A DNA stretch of 64,000 nucleotides, taken from assembly GCF_000163895.2 (NCBI RefSeq), contig NC_016630.1:1426001-1490000 (forward strand), given 5' to 3'. Origin of the DNA: Filifactor alocis ATCC 35896 (GTDB taxonomy: Bacteria; Bacillota; Clostridia; Peptostreptococcales; Filifactoraceae). The notes below the pieces were generated by a model. That model was not told the origin of the DNA. It saw only the letters and a program-made list of their open reading frames with translations, and ran no database searches. Below are positions 43,680-53,235 of the stretch, piece by piece; position 1 is the first letter of the stretch, and each line of letters starts with the position of its first letter. The position numbers and the translations under genes are program-made.

Positions 43680-44048
43680 TTATAATACTTCCGGTGCTAA
43701 GGAGATAATTTTCATATATTGTTTATCTCTCAACTCTCTCGCTACAGGTCCAAAGATACGTGTTCCTGCCGGAGTTTTATCATCTTTTATAATAACAGCT
43801 GCGTTTTCATCAAACTTTAGGTAAGAACCGTCTTTTCTTCTGATACCTTGTCTTGAACGAACGATTACAGCTTTTACAACTTTCCCTTTCTTAACAACCC
43901 CGCCTGGTGTTGACGATTTTACAGTAGCAACGATAACATCACCAATGTTTCCTGTCTTTCTTGTTGAACCGCCAAGTACTCTGATGCAAAGCAATTCTTT
44001 TGCTCCTGAGTTGTCTGCAACTTTTAAACGACTCTCTTGTTGTATCAT
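43680..44048 (-). CDS. rplN: 50S ribosomal protein L14
   Basis: 122 residues, exact usual length. MIQQESRLKVADNSGAKELL and GTRIFGPVARELRDKQYMKI are conserved L14 sequences. Confidence 0.97.
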   Translation of the reverse strand: MIQQESRLKVADNSGAKELLCIRVLGGSTRKTGNIGDVIVATVKSSTPGGVVKKGKVVKAVIVRSRQGIRRKDGSYLKFDENAAVIIKDDKTPAGTRIFGPVARELRDKQYMKIISLAPEVL

Positions 44049-44081
44049 CTTGTGTCCTCCTTCCTGCTAAACCGCATTTTC

Positions 44082-44339
44082 TTATTCTGCGGATTTTTCG
44101 ATAATATTAACGACTCTCCATCTCTTATCTTTAGACAGTGGACGAGTTTCCATTATTTTTACACGATCTCCAACTTTACATTCGTTGTTTTCATCATGAG
44201 CTTTAAATTTCACTGTTCTCTTTACTGCTTTTCCATAAAGAGGATGACGTACAAACTCTACGATAGATACGACAACGGTTTTATCCATTTTATCAGATGT
44301 TACATATCCGATTCTTGTTTTTCTCATTGCTCTTTCCAT
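44082..44339 (-). CDS. rpsQ: 30S ribosomal protein S17
   Basis: 85 residues. TRIGYVTSDKMDKTVVVSIV and ECKVGDRVKIMETRPLSKDK identify S17, an OB-fold protein of the 30S body. Confidence 0.97.
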   Translation of the reverse strand: MERAMRKTRIGYVTSDKMDKTVVVSIVEFVRHPLYGKAVKRTVKFKAHDENNECKVGDRVKIMETRPLSKDKRWRVVNIIEKSAE

Positions 44340-44366
44340 GCTTTATCCTCCTTTCATCCACTGATA

Positions 44367-44558
44367 TTAAGCACGTTCCTTTTCGTTTAGAATAGTTTTA
44401 CAACGCGCGATATCTCTTCTCACGTGTCTTAGACGAACTGGGTTTTCCAATTGTCCAGTTGCTAATTGGAATCTAAGGTTGAATAATTCTTCTTTCAATT
44501 CTATTATCTTTGACGCTAATTCTTCTACCGTCATTTCTCTTAAAGCATCAGCCTTCAT
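44367..44558 (-). CDS. rpmC: 50S ribosomal protein L29
   Basis: 63 residues from the ATG at 44558, directly after the rplP stop. The in-frame ATG at 44582 lies inside rplP without a site. MKADALREMTVEELASKI and LRHVRRDIARCKTILNEK are typical. It sits at the tunnel exit where SRP and trigger factor dock. Confidence 0.93.
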   Translation of the reverse strand: MKADALREMTVEELASKIIELKEELFNLRFQLATGQLENPVRLRHVRRDIARCKTILNEKERA

Positions 44559-44559
44559 T

Positions 44560-45000
44560 CTATTCACCAACCTTCGTTTCATTTTGTGCAGTGTCTTCTT
44601 TTTTCATAAATTTACATTTAATAGGTAATTTATGCATTGCAAGACGCATCGCTTCTCTTGCTTTTTCTTCAGAAACTCCACCTAATTCAAATATAATTCT
44701 TCCCGGTTTTACAACCGCTACCCAATACTCCGGTGAACCTTTTCCTGCCCCCATACGTGTTTCAGCAGGTTTTTGTGTTACAGGTTTATGTGGGAATATT
44801 TTAATCCATACCTTTCCACCTCTACGGATGGATCTATTCAATGCAATACGAGCCGCTTCGATTTGGTTTGATGTGATCCAAGACGGTTCCATCGCTACCA
44901 ATGCATATTCGCCGTAAGCAATTTGATTTCCTTTTGTCGCTTTTCCTGCCATACTTCCTCTATGCACTCTACGACGTTTTACTCTTTTTGGCATTAACAT
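44560..45000 (-). CDS. rplP: 50S ribosomal protein L16
   Basis: 146 residues. MPKRVKRRRVHRGSMAGKAT, then PHKPVTQKPAETRMGAGKGS, both L16 signatures. The ATG at 45000 has AGGAGG at 9 bases and adds two residues to the usual start. Binds near the A-site tRNA elbow. Confidence 0.97.
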   Translation of the reverse strand: MLMPKRVKRRRVHRGSMAGKATKGNQIAYGEYALVAMEPSWITSNQIEAARIALNRSIRRGGKVWIKIFPHKPVTQKPAETRMGAGKGSPEYWVAVVKPGRIIFELGGVSEEKAREAMRLAMHKLPIKCKFMKKEDTAQNETKVGE

Positions 45001-45030
45001 AGTTTAGTTCCTCCTTTCCGTTAGGAATGT

Positions 45031-45828
45031 CTAATTTCTTTCTTCACGTTTTTGACGAGGTTTACGTTCAGTTTGTCTTCTGTCGTTATTTCCTCTGCCT
45101 CTGTTGTCGCCTCTTCTTCCGTTATCATCTCTGCGACGAGGTTTTCTTTTTCCGTCTCTTGTTACATCTTCAATTTCTCTTTTAGGACCGTTTCTTGTAG
45201 GAAGGATTTCTCCGTTGCAAATCCAAACTTTTACTCCTAATTTTCCATATGTTGTATCTGCTTCCGCAAATCCATATCCGATATCTGCTCTCAATGTGTG
45301 TAGTGGAACATTGCCTTCTGCGTAACCTTCCGTTCTCGCCATTTCGGCACCTCCAACACGGCCTGATGTAGATACTTTGATTCCTTTTGCTCCTGCACGC
45401 ATTGCTCTTTGCATCGCTTGTTTCATCGCTCTACGGAACGCAATACGTCTTTCCAATGCTAATGCAATATTTTCTGCAACTAATTGAGCATCTACTTCCG
45501 GTCTTTTTACTTCCACAACATTGACAAATACTTGTTTATCTTTACAGATTTTTTCAACATCCAATTTCAACTCTTCGATTCCTTGTCCGCCTTTTCCGAT
45601 GATACGTCCCGGTTGAGCTGTGAAGATGTTTAGTCTTACTGTTTTTCCTTGTCTTTCTATCTCAATTTTAGAAATCCCTGCAAGATACAGTTTTTTCTTA
45701 ACGAATTCTCTGATTACGGAGTCTTCTTTAATGTTTGCCGCAAAGTCTTTTTTGTTTGCAAACCATCTGGAATCCCAGTTTTTGTTGACTCCGACACGAA
45801 GTCCGTGAGGACTTACTTTTTGACCCAT
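45031..45828 (-). CDS. rpsC: 30S ribosomal protein S3 with Arg/Gly/Asp-rich tail
   Basis: 265 residues. MGQKVSPHGLRVGVNKNWDS start, KH domain with GRIIGKGGQGIEELK, and ILPTRNGPKREIEDV near position 215, where a typical S3 ends. About 45 further residues form a low-complexity basic tail (KPRRRDDNGRRGDNRGRGNN and following). Similar charged extensions exist in some other bacteria; this one could add RNA contacts near the mRNA entry. Confidence 0.96.
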   Translation of the reverse strand: MGQKVSPHGLRVGVNKNWDSRWFANKKDFAANIKEDSVIREFVKKKLYLAGISKIEIERQGKTVRLNIFTAQPGRIIGKGGQGIEELKLDVEKICKDKQVFVNVVEVKRPEVDAQLVAENIALALERRIAFRRAMKQAMQRAMRAGAKGIKVSTSGRVGGAEMARTEGYAEGNVPLHTLRADIGYGFAEADTTYGKLGVKVWICNGEILPTRNGPKREIEDVTRDGKRKPRRRDDNGRRGDNRGRGNNDRRQTERKPRQKREERN

Positions 45829-45839
45829 TCCTGTCCCTC

Positions 45840-46184
45840 CTATCTTTCTTTGACAATTACCTCGATATGGCTTGTTCTCTTATGAATTGCTGTTGCTCTT
45901 CCTTGTGCTCTCGGACGAAATCTTTTCAATGTAGGTCCTTGGTTTGCCACAATGTGTGCAACATATAATTTATCTCTATCCATTTCAAAGTTATTCTCTG
46001 CATTTGCTGCTGCAGATTTCACTACTTTTGCAATGATATCAGCACTGTTGTTTGGTGTAAATTTTAATATTGCTAATGCTTCATCTACGCTTTTTCCTCT
46101 TACCAAAGAGCAAACAAATCCGGCTTTTCTAGGAGATGTTCTTACGTATTTTGCAACTGCTCTTGCTTCTAATGCTTTTTCCAT
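45840..46184 (-). CDS. rplV: 50S ribosomal protein L22
   Basis: 114 residues. VRTSPRKAGFVCSLVRGKSV and the extended hairpin region PTLKRFRPRAQGRATAIHKR that lines the exit tunnel (macrolide region), without insertion or deletion visible. Confidence 0.97.
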   Translation of the reverse strand: MEKALEARAVAKYVRTSPRKAGFVCSLVRGKSVDEALAILKFTPNNSADIIAKVVKSAAANAENNFEMDRDKLYVAHIVANQGPTLKRFRPRAQGRATAIHKRTSHIEVIVKER

Positions 46185-46212
46185 TTTTATCCTCCTTTCT
46201 TATAAAAGGTTC

Positions 46213-46494
46213 TTATCTCGCTTTTGATGATTTCGCGTCATCTTTATGGCCTTTGAAGGTTCTTGTCGGTACAAATTCTCCAAGTTTATGTCCTACCATG
46301 TCTTCTGTCAAATAAACAGGTACATGTTTTCTTCCGTCGTGAACTGCAATTGTGTGTCCTACGAATTCAGGAAAAATAGTAGAACTTCTGGACCATGTTT
46401 TGATAACTTGTTTTTCATTTTTTTCGTTCATTTCCGTAATCTTTTTCAAAAGTCCTTTGTGTACAAAAGGTCCTTTTTTTGCGGATCTACTCAT
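46213..46494 (-). CDS. rpsS: 30S ribosomal protein S19
   Basis: 93 residues. MSRSAKKGPFVHKGLLKKI and TWSRSSTIFPEFVGHTIAVH identify S19; part of the 30S head, partner of RimM. Confidence 0.97.
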   Translation of the reverse strand: MSRSAKKGPFVHKGLLKKITEMNEKNEKQVIKTWSRSSTIFPEFVGHTIAVHDGRKHVPVYLTEDMVGHKLGEFVPTRTFKGHKDDAKSSKAR

Positions 46495-46518
46495 TATGAC
46501 ATCCTCCTTTCAAAGGTT

Positions 46519-47349
46519 CTATTTTTTACGTCTTGATACAATCATGCTGTTAGACGCTTTGTTTTTCTTTCTTGTTTTATATCCCAATGCCGGTTTGCCC
46601 CAAGGTGTTACAGGACCTGAACGTCCGATAGGCGCTCTACCTTCCCCTCCACCGTGAGGGTGGTCATTCGGGTTCATAACAGAACCTCTTACTGTTGGAC
46701 GAATACCCATATGTCTTTTTCTTCCGGCTTTACCGATTGTTACGATTTCATGTTCCAAGTTTCCTACTTGTCCGATTGTCGCTTTACATTCAGCGTGTAC
46801 TTTTCTCATTTCTCCTGACGGTAAACGAAGTAACACATATTTTCCTTCTTTCGCCATCAATTGCGCAGAAGCTCCTGCAGCTCTAACGATTTGTCCACCT
46901 TTTCCGGCTTTCAATTCAATGTTGTGTACAATTGTACCTACAGGCATATCCTTCATTTTTAGGCAGTTTCCGATTTTGATATCAGAACCTAATCCTGAAT
47001 AAAGAGTATCTCCTACTTTTAATCCTTTTGGAGCTAAGATATATCTTTTTTCTCCATCTGCATAGTGTAACAATGCGATGTTTGCACTACGGTTTGGATC
47101 ATATTCAATTCCCGCTACTCTTGCCGGAATTTGTTCTTTATCTCTCTTAAAGTCAATTACTCTGTATTTTCTTTTTGCTCCGCCGCCTCTATGACGAACT
47201 GTAATTTTTCCTTGTGAGTTTCTTCCTGCATTTTTCTTCAAGGATACAAGAAGAGATTTCTCTGGCTCGTGCTTTGTGATTTCGTCAGATTTTAGCACTG
47301 TCATTTGTCGAAGTGCAGGTGACGTTGGTTTATAACTTTTAATAGCCAC
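46519..47349 (-). CDS. rplB: 50S ribosomal protein L2
   Basis: 276 residues. MAIKSYKPTSPALRQMTVLK, KRKYRVIDFKRDKEQIPARV, and RPTVRGSVMNPNDHPHGGGE with the conserved His near the peptidyl-transferase centre. Confidence 0.97.
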   Translation of the reverse strand: MAIKSYKPTSPALRQMTVLKSDEITKHEPEKSLLVSLKKNAGRNSQGKITVRHRGGGAKRKYRVIDFKRDKEQIPARVAGIEYDPNRSANIALLHYADGEKRYILAPKGLKVGDTLYSGLGSDIKIGNCLKMKDMPVGTIVHNIELKAGKGGQIVRAAGASAQLMAKEGKYVLLRLPSGEMRKVHAECKATIGQVGNLEHEIVTIGKAGRKRHMGIRPTVRGSVMNPNDHPHGGGEGRAPIGRSGPVTPWGKPALGYKTRKKNKASNSMIVSRRKK

Positions 47350-47369
47350 TAATATTCCCTCCTCTTATT

Positions 47370-47653
47370 CTATACTCCGAAGAATTCAATGGTTTTACTT
47401 GAATCTTTCAATTTCACGATTGCTTTTTTGAAAGATGCTGTTCTTCCCACATTTCTTCCCATTCTTTTCATTTTTCCACGATAGTTCATAGTGTGAACTT
47501 TTTCTACTTCTACACCAAATATTTCTTCAATGGCTTTTCTGATTTGAATCTTGTTAGCAGTTTTTGCCACTACGAAAGTGTACTTTTTGTCTTCTGCTAA
47601 TTGCATTGATTTTTCTGTAATAATTGGTCGAATGATAATATCATGTGCTAGCA

Positions 47654-47654
<1 letters not shown>
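47370..47654 (-). CDS. rplW: 50S ribosomal protein L23
   Basis: 94 residues. IIIRPIITEKSMQLAEDKKY and VNTMNYRG-like VEKVHTMNYRGKMKRMGR. Docking site for SRP and trigger factor. Its ATG shares a base with the rplD stop (TAATG). Confidence 0.96.
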
Positions 47655-48277
<623 letters not shown>

Positions 48278-48300
48278 GTTCTTGTCCTCCTTTCCTTCTA

Positions 48301-48933
48301 TTATTGTCCTTTAACTGCTGTTTTAATGACAACAAGTCCTTTTTTAGGTCCGGGAATTGCACCTTTAATTAAAATCAAGTTCTTCTCAGCATCCACTCTT
48401 GCAACTTCAAGATTTTGAATTGTTACACGAGTGTGTCCCATGTGTCCCGGTAATTTTTTGCCTTTACGAACCTTTGAAGGATCGGAAGCGCTACCCATTG
48501 AACCGGGTGCTCTGTGATAGTGAGAACCGTGAGTTTCCGGTCCGCGACTTTGTCCGTGTCTTTTGATACTTCCTTGGAATCCCTTTCCTTTAGAAATACC
48601 TGTAACATCAATTTTTTCTCCAACTTCAAAGATATCTACCTTGATTTCTTGCGCTAAAGAATAGTTTTCAACACCATCTTCAGGTCTTAATTCTTTTACA
48701 TGTTTTTTCAATGCTACACCTGCTTTTGCAAAGTGTCCTTTCATCGGTTTGTTTACATGTTTTTCTTTTACTTCTCCGAAACCTACTTGAACTGCATTGT
48801 ATCCGTCAGTTTCTTCAGTTTTGATTTGTGTTACTACAACCGGTCCTGCTTCTACAACAGTCACAGGAATCATTACTCCATTTTCATCGAAAATTTGAGT
48901 CATTCCGATTTTCTTACCCATAATGCTTTTCAT
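48301..48933 (-). CDS. rplC: 50S ribosomal protein L3
   Basis: 210 residues from the ATG at 48933 (AGGAGG 8 bases upstream; the GTG at 48942 overlaps the site). MGKKIGMTQIFDENGVMIPV and GKGFQGSIKRHGQSRGPETH are L3 signatures. Confidence 0.96.
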   Translation of the reverse strand: MKSIMGKKIGMTQIFDENGVMIPVTVVEAGPVVVTQIKTEETDGYNAVQVGFGEVKEKHVNKPMKGHFAKAGVALKKHVKELRPEDGVENYSLAQEIKVDIFEVGEKIDVTGISKGKGFQGSIKRHGQSRGPETHGSHYHRAPGSMGSASDPSKVRKGKKLPGHMGHTRVTIQNLEVARVDAEKNLILIKGAIPGPKKGLVVIKTAVKGQ

Positions 48934-49026
48934 CAAGCACACCTCCTATAATCTTACAGCGGATTGCTACGCAATCATTCTAAGATAAGGTACTTCTATA
49001 TCAATACCTTAACTTCTACCTTAGGT

Positions 49027-49338
49027 TTACAGTTTGATTTCGATATCTACTCCTGCCGGAACATCAAGTCTTGTTAATGAATCAACAAATTTCGGACTTG
49101 GATTGCCGATATCAATCAATCTTTTGTGAGTTCTGATTTCAAACTGTTCTCTCGAATCCTTATACTTATGAACAGCTCTCAAAATTGTGATAACTTGTTT
49201 TTCTGTTGGAAGCGGAATCGGTCCGGATACATTTGCACCTGCTACTTTTGCAGCCTCCACAATTTTTTCTGCTGTTTGTTCCAACATTCCGTGATCATAA
49301 GATTTCAAACGGATTCTGATTTTTTGATTGTTAGACAT
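49027..49338 (-). CDS. rpsJ: 30S ribosomal protein S10 (NusE)
   Basis: 103 residues from the ATG at 49338 with AGGAGG; the longer open frame to 49443 is leader sequence. KIRIRLKSYDHGMLEQTAEK and HKRLIDIGNPSPKFVDSLTR are S10 signatures. Also NusE in transcription antitermination. First gene of the S10 operon. Confidence 0.97.
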   Translation of the reverse strand: MSNNQKIRIRLKSYDHGMLEQTAEKIVEAAKVAGANVSGPIPLPTEKQVITILRAVHKYKDSREQFEIRTHKRLIDIGNPSPKFVDSLTRLDVPAGVDIEIKL

Positions 49339-49535
49339 TTTTTTACCTCCTATCGCACGATTTCCGTACGACTGACCTTCATAAACTGTTCCGGGTGTTT
49401 TCTGATCCCTCTTAAAAAAACAGCTTCGGTCAAGCCGCCACATTCAATGATGTTGCTGCTCCACGAAAATTCCCCAATACGTTGATATTGGCAACCTTTC
49501 GCTTCAACGCAAGATGTGTATTCTCAAAACACACT
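49339..49535 (-). promoter_or_regulatory. Leader of the S10 operon
   Basis: About 195 nt between the predicted start of transcription and rpsJ, with several short self-complementary segments. Its length and position fit an autoregulatory ribosomal leader (L4-type), but no specific fold was confirmed by eye. Confidence 0.4.
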
Positions 49536-49540
49536 CATCT

Positions 49541-49569
49541 ATTCTACCTTAATTAATTGTAAATTACAA
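49541..49569 (-). promoter_or_regulatory. Promoter of the S10-spc-alpha gene cluster
   Basis: Minus strand TTGTAA (49569-49564), 17-bp spacer, TAGAAT (49546-49541). No internal terminator was seen down to rplQ, so about 15 kb may be one transcript. Confidence 0.7.
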
Positions 49570-49696
49570 GGTTTTTTAGGAATTTTTTTTATTTTTTTGA
49601 TTCATTTTTCAATCCTGATTTTTGATTCAAGCGATTCTTTTTCAAGCACACAAAACTTATATTTTTATCCTGCAAATACATATTCAACAAACAAAA

Positions 49697-49742
49697 ATAT
49701 AGAGAAAAATGAATTTATCCATCAAACTCTTTTTCTCTATAT
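49697..49742 (-). terminator. Terminator after the histidine phosphatase gene
   Basis: ATATAGAGAAAAA (49697-49709) pairs with TTTTTCTCTATAT (49730-49742), 13 bp; TTTTTG follows on the minus strand. Confidence 0.75.
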
Positions 49743-49776
49743 CTATTCTTTCTGTATCAAAATCCGAAAAACAATT

Positions 49777-50403
49777 CTATTCTTCCAAATGTTTCCAATG
49801 CATATAATCGTTTTTCAACAGAACTTCATAACTTCCGTCTTCTTGAATTTTAATATGGGTAAGGCTTGCTTGCTTTGCGATGGCTTCCATATTCCAGAAT
49901 TCTTCTAAACTTTTTTCCTGAAAAAATGTCATAATCGCTTTTCGTGTGATTCCATGTGTGATAACCAAAACATTCTTATCTTGTTCTTTTTCTAAAATCT
50001 CATCTATCAAACTTTTTGTTCTGTCAAATACCGACTCATATGTTTCTCCCGTAATCGGAAGATAAGTATCCGGATGATGGTACAAATTGTTACACTCCAC
50101 AGGATACTTCTCTCCGATTTCTATAATATTTTTTCCTTCCCAATCACCAAAGCCCATTTCATAAAGTTTTTCGGAAAAAACAACCGGTATCTCCAATTCC
50201 CCTTTCATCAAACGCATTGTCTCTATCGTTCTTTGAGACGGAGAACAGTAGATGATATCAACATCCAATTTTTTTAATCGTTCATGAAACAATAAGGCTT
50301 GCATTTTTCCAAGTTCTGTCAAAGGTGAATCCTTTCTCCCTTGAAACTTTCGCTCTACATTCCAAACTGTTTGCCCATGTCTTGTAACATATAAATTTAT
50401 CAT
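49777..50403 (-). CDS. Histidine phosphatase family protein
   Basis: 208 residues. Phosphoglycerate-mutase-like fold: catalytic TRHGQTVWN (His9), YCSPSQRTIET, EMGFGDWEG and the second His in VITHGITRKAI. These proteins include phosphosugar and alpha-ribazole phosphatases and cofactor-dependent mutases; the substrate cannot be told from sequence. Monocistronic, with its own terminator, between the S10 operon and a transglycosylase gene. Confidence 0.88.
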   Translation of the reverse strand: MINLYVTRHGQTVWNVERKFQGRKDSPLTELGKMQALLFHERLKKLDVDIIYCSPSQRTIETMRLMKGELEIPVVFSEKLYEMGFGDWEGKNIIEIGEKYPVECNNLYHHPDTYLPITGETYESVFDRTKSLIDEILEKEQDKNVLVITHGITRKAIMTFFQEKSLEEFWNMEAIAKQASLTHIKIQEDGSYEVLLKNDYMHWKHLEE

Positions 50404-50577
50404 TATCTTTATCTCCTGTATCTTTTTTTCATTTTTTTCAAAAATCAGCCGCTTTTCTCATTGTATCACAAATTCCGATTCGCTTGTCACTCAATTTCTT
50501 AAAGAATTCGCATTTCCTAAGTTACTAACCTCAACTTTCACAAATTCTTCCAATGAACCGATTCTATTACCAAAAAG

Positions 50578-50621
50578 AAAAAGCATACCTTCTGTTACCC
50601 GCCAGAATCGGTATGCTTTTT
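50578..50621 (-). terminator. Terminator after the lytic transglycosylase gene
   Basis: AAAAGCATACC (50579-50589) pairs with GGTATGCTTTT (50610-50620), inner CTG/CAG helix; T-run on the minus strand. Confidence 0.8.
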
Positions 50622-50655
50622 GTGCGTTTCTATTTTTATTCAATTGTAATGCAAT

Positions 50656-51342
50656 TTATTTCGTTACAACACAATAACACTTCTTTTCGTTTCCGTCTTT
50701 CAGAAACCGAACATAACTTATATATTGAGACTCGGAAACCTGTTGTATCTGTTCATCGGCATGTTTTACCAACATCTCATCCATTCGACTTATTTGGTAC
50801 CGTCTGCCTATCAATGCGGAATTCTCCAGGACCCAATTGTCTTGATTTGCTAATTTCGAAAACGCTTTTCTGCTGTACTTTGTTTCATAAATACCTTTTT
50901 GAAACAATTTTTTCGCTCGTCCTTCTCCCATATTATAAACCATGTACGCTTTATTCCAATCATGGTACTTATCATACGCCCATTTCAAACGCATTGTTCC
51001 AAACTCTACATTTTCTTCCACATTATAAACATCCTCAAAACCCGCTGAATGAAAATCTCCTAAATTCGCATCGTTAATCTGCGTAATACCGCTGTCTCTT
51101 GTTCTTGATCTCAAATATGGATCGAACCGATCGTTTTCTACCAATATCATCGCAAATACATATTTAGCGGGAATGGGATGTTTTTTTGTTGCCATCTCTA
51201 CCGCTCTTTCAATTCGAGGAGGAAAAACCACTCTTTCCGGTTCGGCAAATACCGTTCCGGTAAGATTCATAAAGCAAATGCCTATCCACAACAAAGAAAA
51301 CAATTGCCTTCCTCGCCTCAGAACACTTCTCTTTTCTTTCAC
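50656..51342 (-). CDS. Secreted lytic transglycosylase (lysozyme-like)
   Basis: 228 residues from a GTG at 51342 (GGAG 8 bases upstream; the GTG at 51351 abuts the site). Signal peptide FSLLWIGICFMNLTGTVFA, then an SLT-type domain: AMILVENDRFDPYLRSRTRD with the catalytic Glu, SGITQIN, MRLKWAYDKYHDWNKAYMVY and NMGEGRAKKL. It cleaves peptidoglycan glycan strands outside the cell. The C-terminal 50 residues have no recognised domain. Monocistronic. Confidence 0.85.
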   Translation of the reverse strand: MKEKRSVLRRGRQLFSLLWIGICFMNLTGTVFAEPERVVFPPRIERAVEMATKKHPIPAKYVFAMILVENDRFDPYLRSRTRDSGITQINDANLGDFHSAGFEDVYNVEENVEFGTMRLKWAYDKYHDWNKAYMVYNMGEGRAKKLFQKGIYETKYSRKAFSKLANQDNWVLENSALIGRRYQISRMDEMLVKHADEQIQQVSESQYISYVRFLKDGNEKKCYCVVTK

Positions 51343-51351
51343 TATTATCAC

Positions 51352-52058
51352 TCCTTTTATCCCGGCTTCATTTTTGTTTCCAGCCGGAAATTTTGTTTCA
51401 TCACTCTCTTCTGTCCTATTTTATTTTTTGTTTCTTATGTTTGAATACTCTTTTATTTTTCCAAACGTCTTACCATATTAAACAAATTTTTTTATTCTGA
51501 CAAGTTTTTATCATTTTTTGTTACATTATGAAAATAAGTGCTTTTCGATATATATCTTTGCTACCATTGAATTAGTAATATGTTCAATCGTTATCACAAT
51601 ATATTTTTAATTTTTTTTGTAATAAAATTGTAATTTTTCTATCTATGAGTATAATTCAGAATAATATAATTTATAATTTCAATTATTAATTGACTTTTAT
51701 CTTATATAGAAAACTACGTGTGTTATACTGTTATCCGTTTGAATTGCTCTATATCATAATGTTAAGTTATTCTTTACATCTTAATAACTACATCTATCTA
51801 TTAAATTATTTCAGGTAGAAGAATGTCAAAAAGATCATTTTATCAAATTCGAATCTATGGCAGTTCAACCGGATTTTATTGTCTATGTTCTTATACTAAA
51901 AATCAGTACATTGTATATTCATGCAGTATTATGCAATTATAAAAAAACCAGATTCAAATTATTGTTCCTATTACTAATATCAATTTTGACAGGTTTCAGT
52001 AGTATTTTAAGAAATGTTGTGTTACAGGACAAATGTTACAACGATTGCTGAATTTCAT
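51352..52058. other. Intergenic region upstream of the transglycosylase gene
   Basis: About 700 bp, strongly A+T-rich. Only short chance frames. The segment around 51946-51980 (AAAAAAACCAGATTCAAATT) loosely resembles the 3' core of the dispersed intergenic repeat. Confidence 0.4.
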
Positions 52059-52094
52059 AAAAAAAAAGACTGAGTTCCAAAAAGGAAATCAGTC
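52059..52094 (-). terminator. Terminator of rplKAJL
   Basis: GACTGAGTTCC (52068-52078) pairs with GGAAATCAGTC (52084-52094) with one mismatch, loop of 5 A; nine T follow on the minus strand. It lies 24 bp after rplL. Confidence 0.9.
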
Positions 52095-52118
52095 TCTCTT
52101 CACGGGTACAAAACAGAA

Positions 52119-52487
52119 CTATTTTACTTCTACTTTTGCTCCTGCTCCTTCTAATTTTGCTTTCATTTCTTCAGCTTCTTCTTTAGAAACGCCTTCTTTA
52201 ACAGGTTTTGGAGCTCCATCTACAAGATCTTTCGCATCTTTCAAGCCTAATCCTGTGATTTCTCTTACCGCTTTGATAACTCCAACTTTTGAAGAACCTG
52301 CATCAGCTAAGATTACATCAAATTCAGATTTTTCTTCAACTGCTGCTCCGCCTGCTGCCGCTCCGCCTGCTACCATAACAGGTGCTGCTGCAGATACTCC
52401 GAATTTTTCTTCTGCCGCTTTTACCAATTCGTTTAGTTCTAAAACTTTCATATTTTCAATTGCTTCTAAGATTTGTTCGATATTCAT
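52119..52487 (-). CDS. rplL: 50S ribosomal protein L7/L12
   Basis: 122 residues. N-terminal dimerisation helix MNIEQILEAIENMKVLELNE, Ala/Gly-rich hinge, C-terminal factor-binding domain ending KEEAEEMKAKLEGAGAKVEVK-like. Forms the stalk with L10. In most bacteria rpoB follows; here the operon ends. Confidence 0.97.
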   Translation of the reverse strand: MNIEQILEAIENMKVLELNELVKAAEEKFGVSAAAPVMVAGGAAAGGAAVEEKSEFDVILADAGSSKVGVIKAVREITGLGLKDAKDLVDGAPKPVKEGVSKEEAEEMKAKLEGAGAKVEVK

Positions 52488-52547
52488 TACGACACCTCCG
52501 ATAATTTTTGTCTTTTTATTTTTCTTAACTTACTTTGTTCAAGAATC

Positions 52548-53063
52548 TTACGCTTCTTGTTCTGTTGTTTCTTCTTGTTTTTTTGCAATAGCATCCAATA
52601 GATATACAAAGTTGGATAACGGAGCTTTGAAGCTTCCAACCAATTTTGCGATAAGTTCTTCTCTGCTTGGAATGTTTGCAAGTTCTTTCATTCTTTCCAC
52701 ATCATAGAATTCGCCTTCTACATATCCCATTTTCATTTTCAAATTAGGATGTTTTTTCGCGAAATCACTGATCACTCTCACCGGCGCAACTGCATCATCA
52801 AATGATACTGCAAATCCGTTTGATCCTACCAAGTCAACATCATTGAATTTTTCAAAGTTGCCTACTTCGGCAGCAGCACGTCTTACTAAAGTATTTTTGT
52901 ATACTTTATAATCTACGCCTACTTCTCTAAACTTATTTCTAAGTTCAGTCACTTCTTCTACTGTCAATCCTTTGTAGTCTACAACTACACAAGATACTCC
53001 TCGTTGTAATTTGTCTGCGATTTCAGCTACAACTTGTTGTTTCATGTCGATTGCTTTAGACAT
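52548..53063 (-). CDS. rplJ: 50S ribosomal protein L10
   Basis: 171 residues from the ATG at 53063 (GGAGG 9 bases upstream; the frame open to 53120 runs through the leader). SCVVVDYKGLTVEEVTELRN is typical, C-terminal helix binds L7/L12 dimers. L10(L12)4 represses its own mRNA at the leader immediately upstream. Confidence 0.96.
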   Translation of the reverse strand: MSKAIDMKQQVVAEIADKLQRGVSCVVVDYKGLTVEEVTELRNKFREVGVDYKVYKNTLVRRAAAEVGNFEKFNDVDLVGSNGFAVSFDDAVAPVRVISDFAKKHPNLKMKMGYVEGEFYDVERMKELANIPSREELIAKLVGSFKAPLSNFVYLLDAIAKKQEETTEQEA

Positions 53064-53077
53064 TCTGTTCGCACCTC

Positions 53078-53194
53078 CTTTTTCAATAAAAAACCCTTGC
53101 GGTTTTCTTCGAAGACACACAAGGGCAACAATATTCGTTGTTGGCTACCTCGGTAGGAAATTAAGCATACGCACCTACGGTCTTCGGCATTAAC
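53078..53194 (-). ncRNA. Ribosomal protein L10 leader
   Basis: Minus-strand transcript with the diagnostic CCGAAGACCGTAGGTGC near its 5' end and CCTACCGAGG about 20 nt on, which pair as in the L10 leader family. It ends in a CCCTTG/CAAGGG hairpin followed by TTTTTT (53096-53085), a likely attenuator. It binds L10-(L7/L12) to control rplJL. Confidence 0.9.
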
Positions 53195-53200
53195 AATACT

Positions 53201-53229
53201 ATTCTATATTACAAAATACTATTTGTCAA
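53201..53229 (-). promoter_or_regulatory. Promoter of rplJL
   Basis: Minus strand TTGACA (53229-53224), 17-bp spacer, TAGAAT (53206-53201), just behind the rplA stop at 53236. It fixes the 5' end of the L10 leader near 53194. Confidence 0.8.
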
Positions 53230-53235
53230 TCTTTT

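Noticed and set aside
51857..52051. 64-codon plus-strand frame in the gap before rplL's terminator
   Set aside because: No ribosome binding site and no recognisable feature; ends at the terminator. It also overlaps a possible remnant of the dispersed repeat.
52033..52707. 224-codon plus-strand open frame
   Set aside because: It runs antisense through rplL and the end of rplJ. Its Ala/Ser/Thr-rich composition is the mirror of the Ala-rich L7/L12, and it has no ribosome binding site.
53064..53200. A T-box or riboswitch before rplJ
   Set aside because: The sequence matches the L10 leader, and no T-box motif is present.
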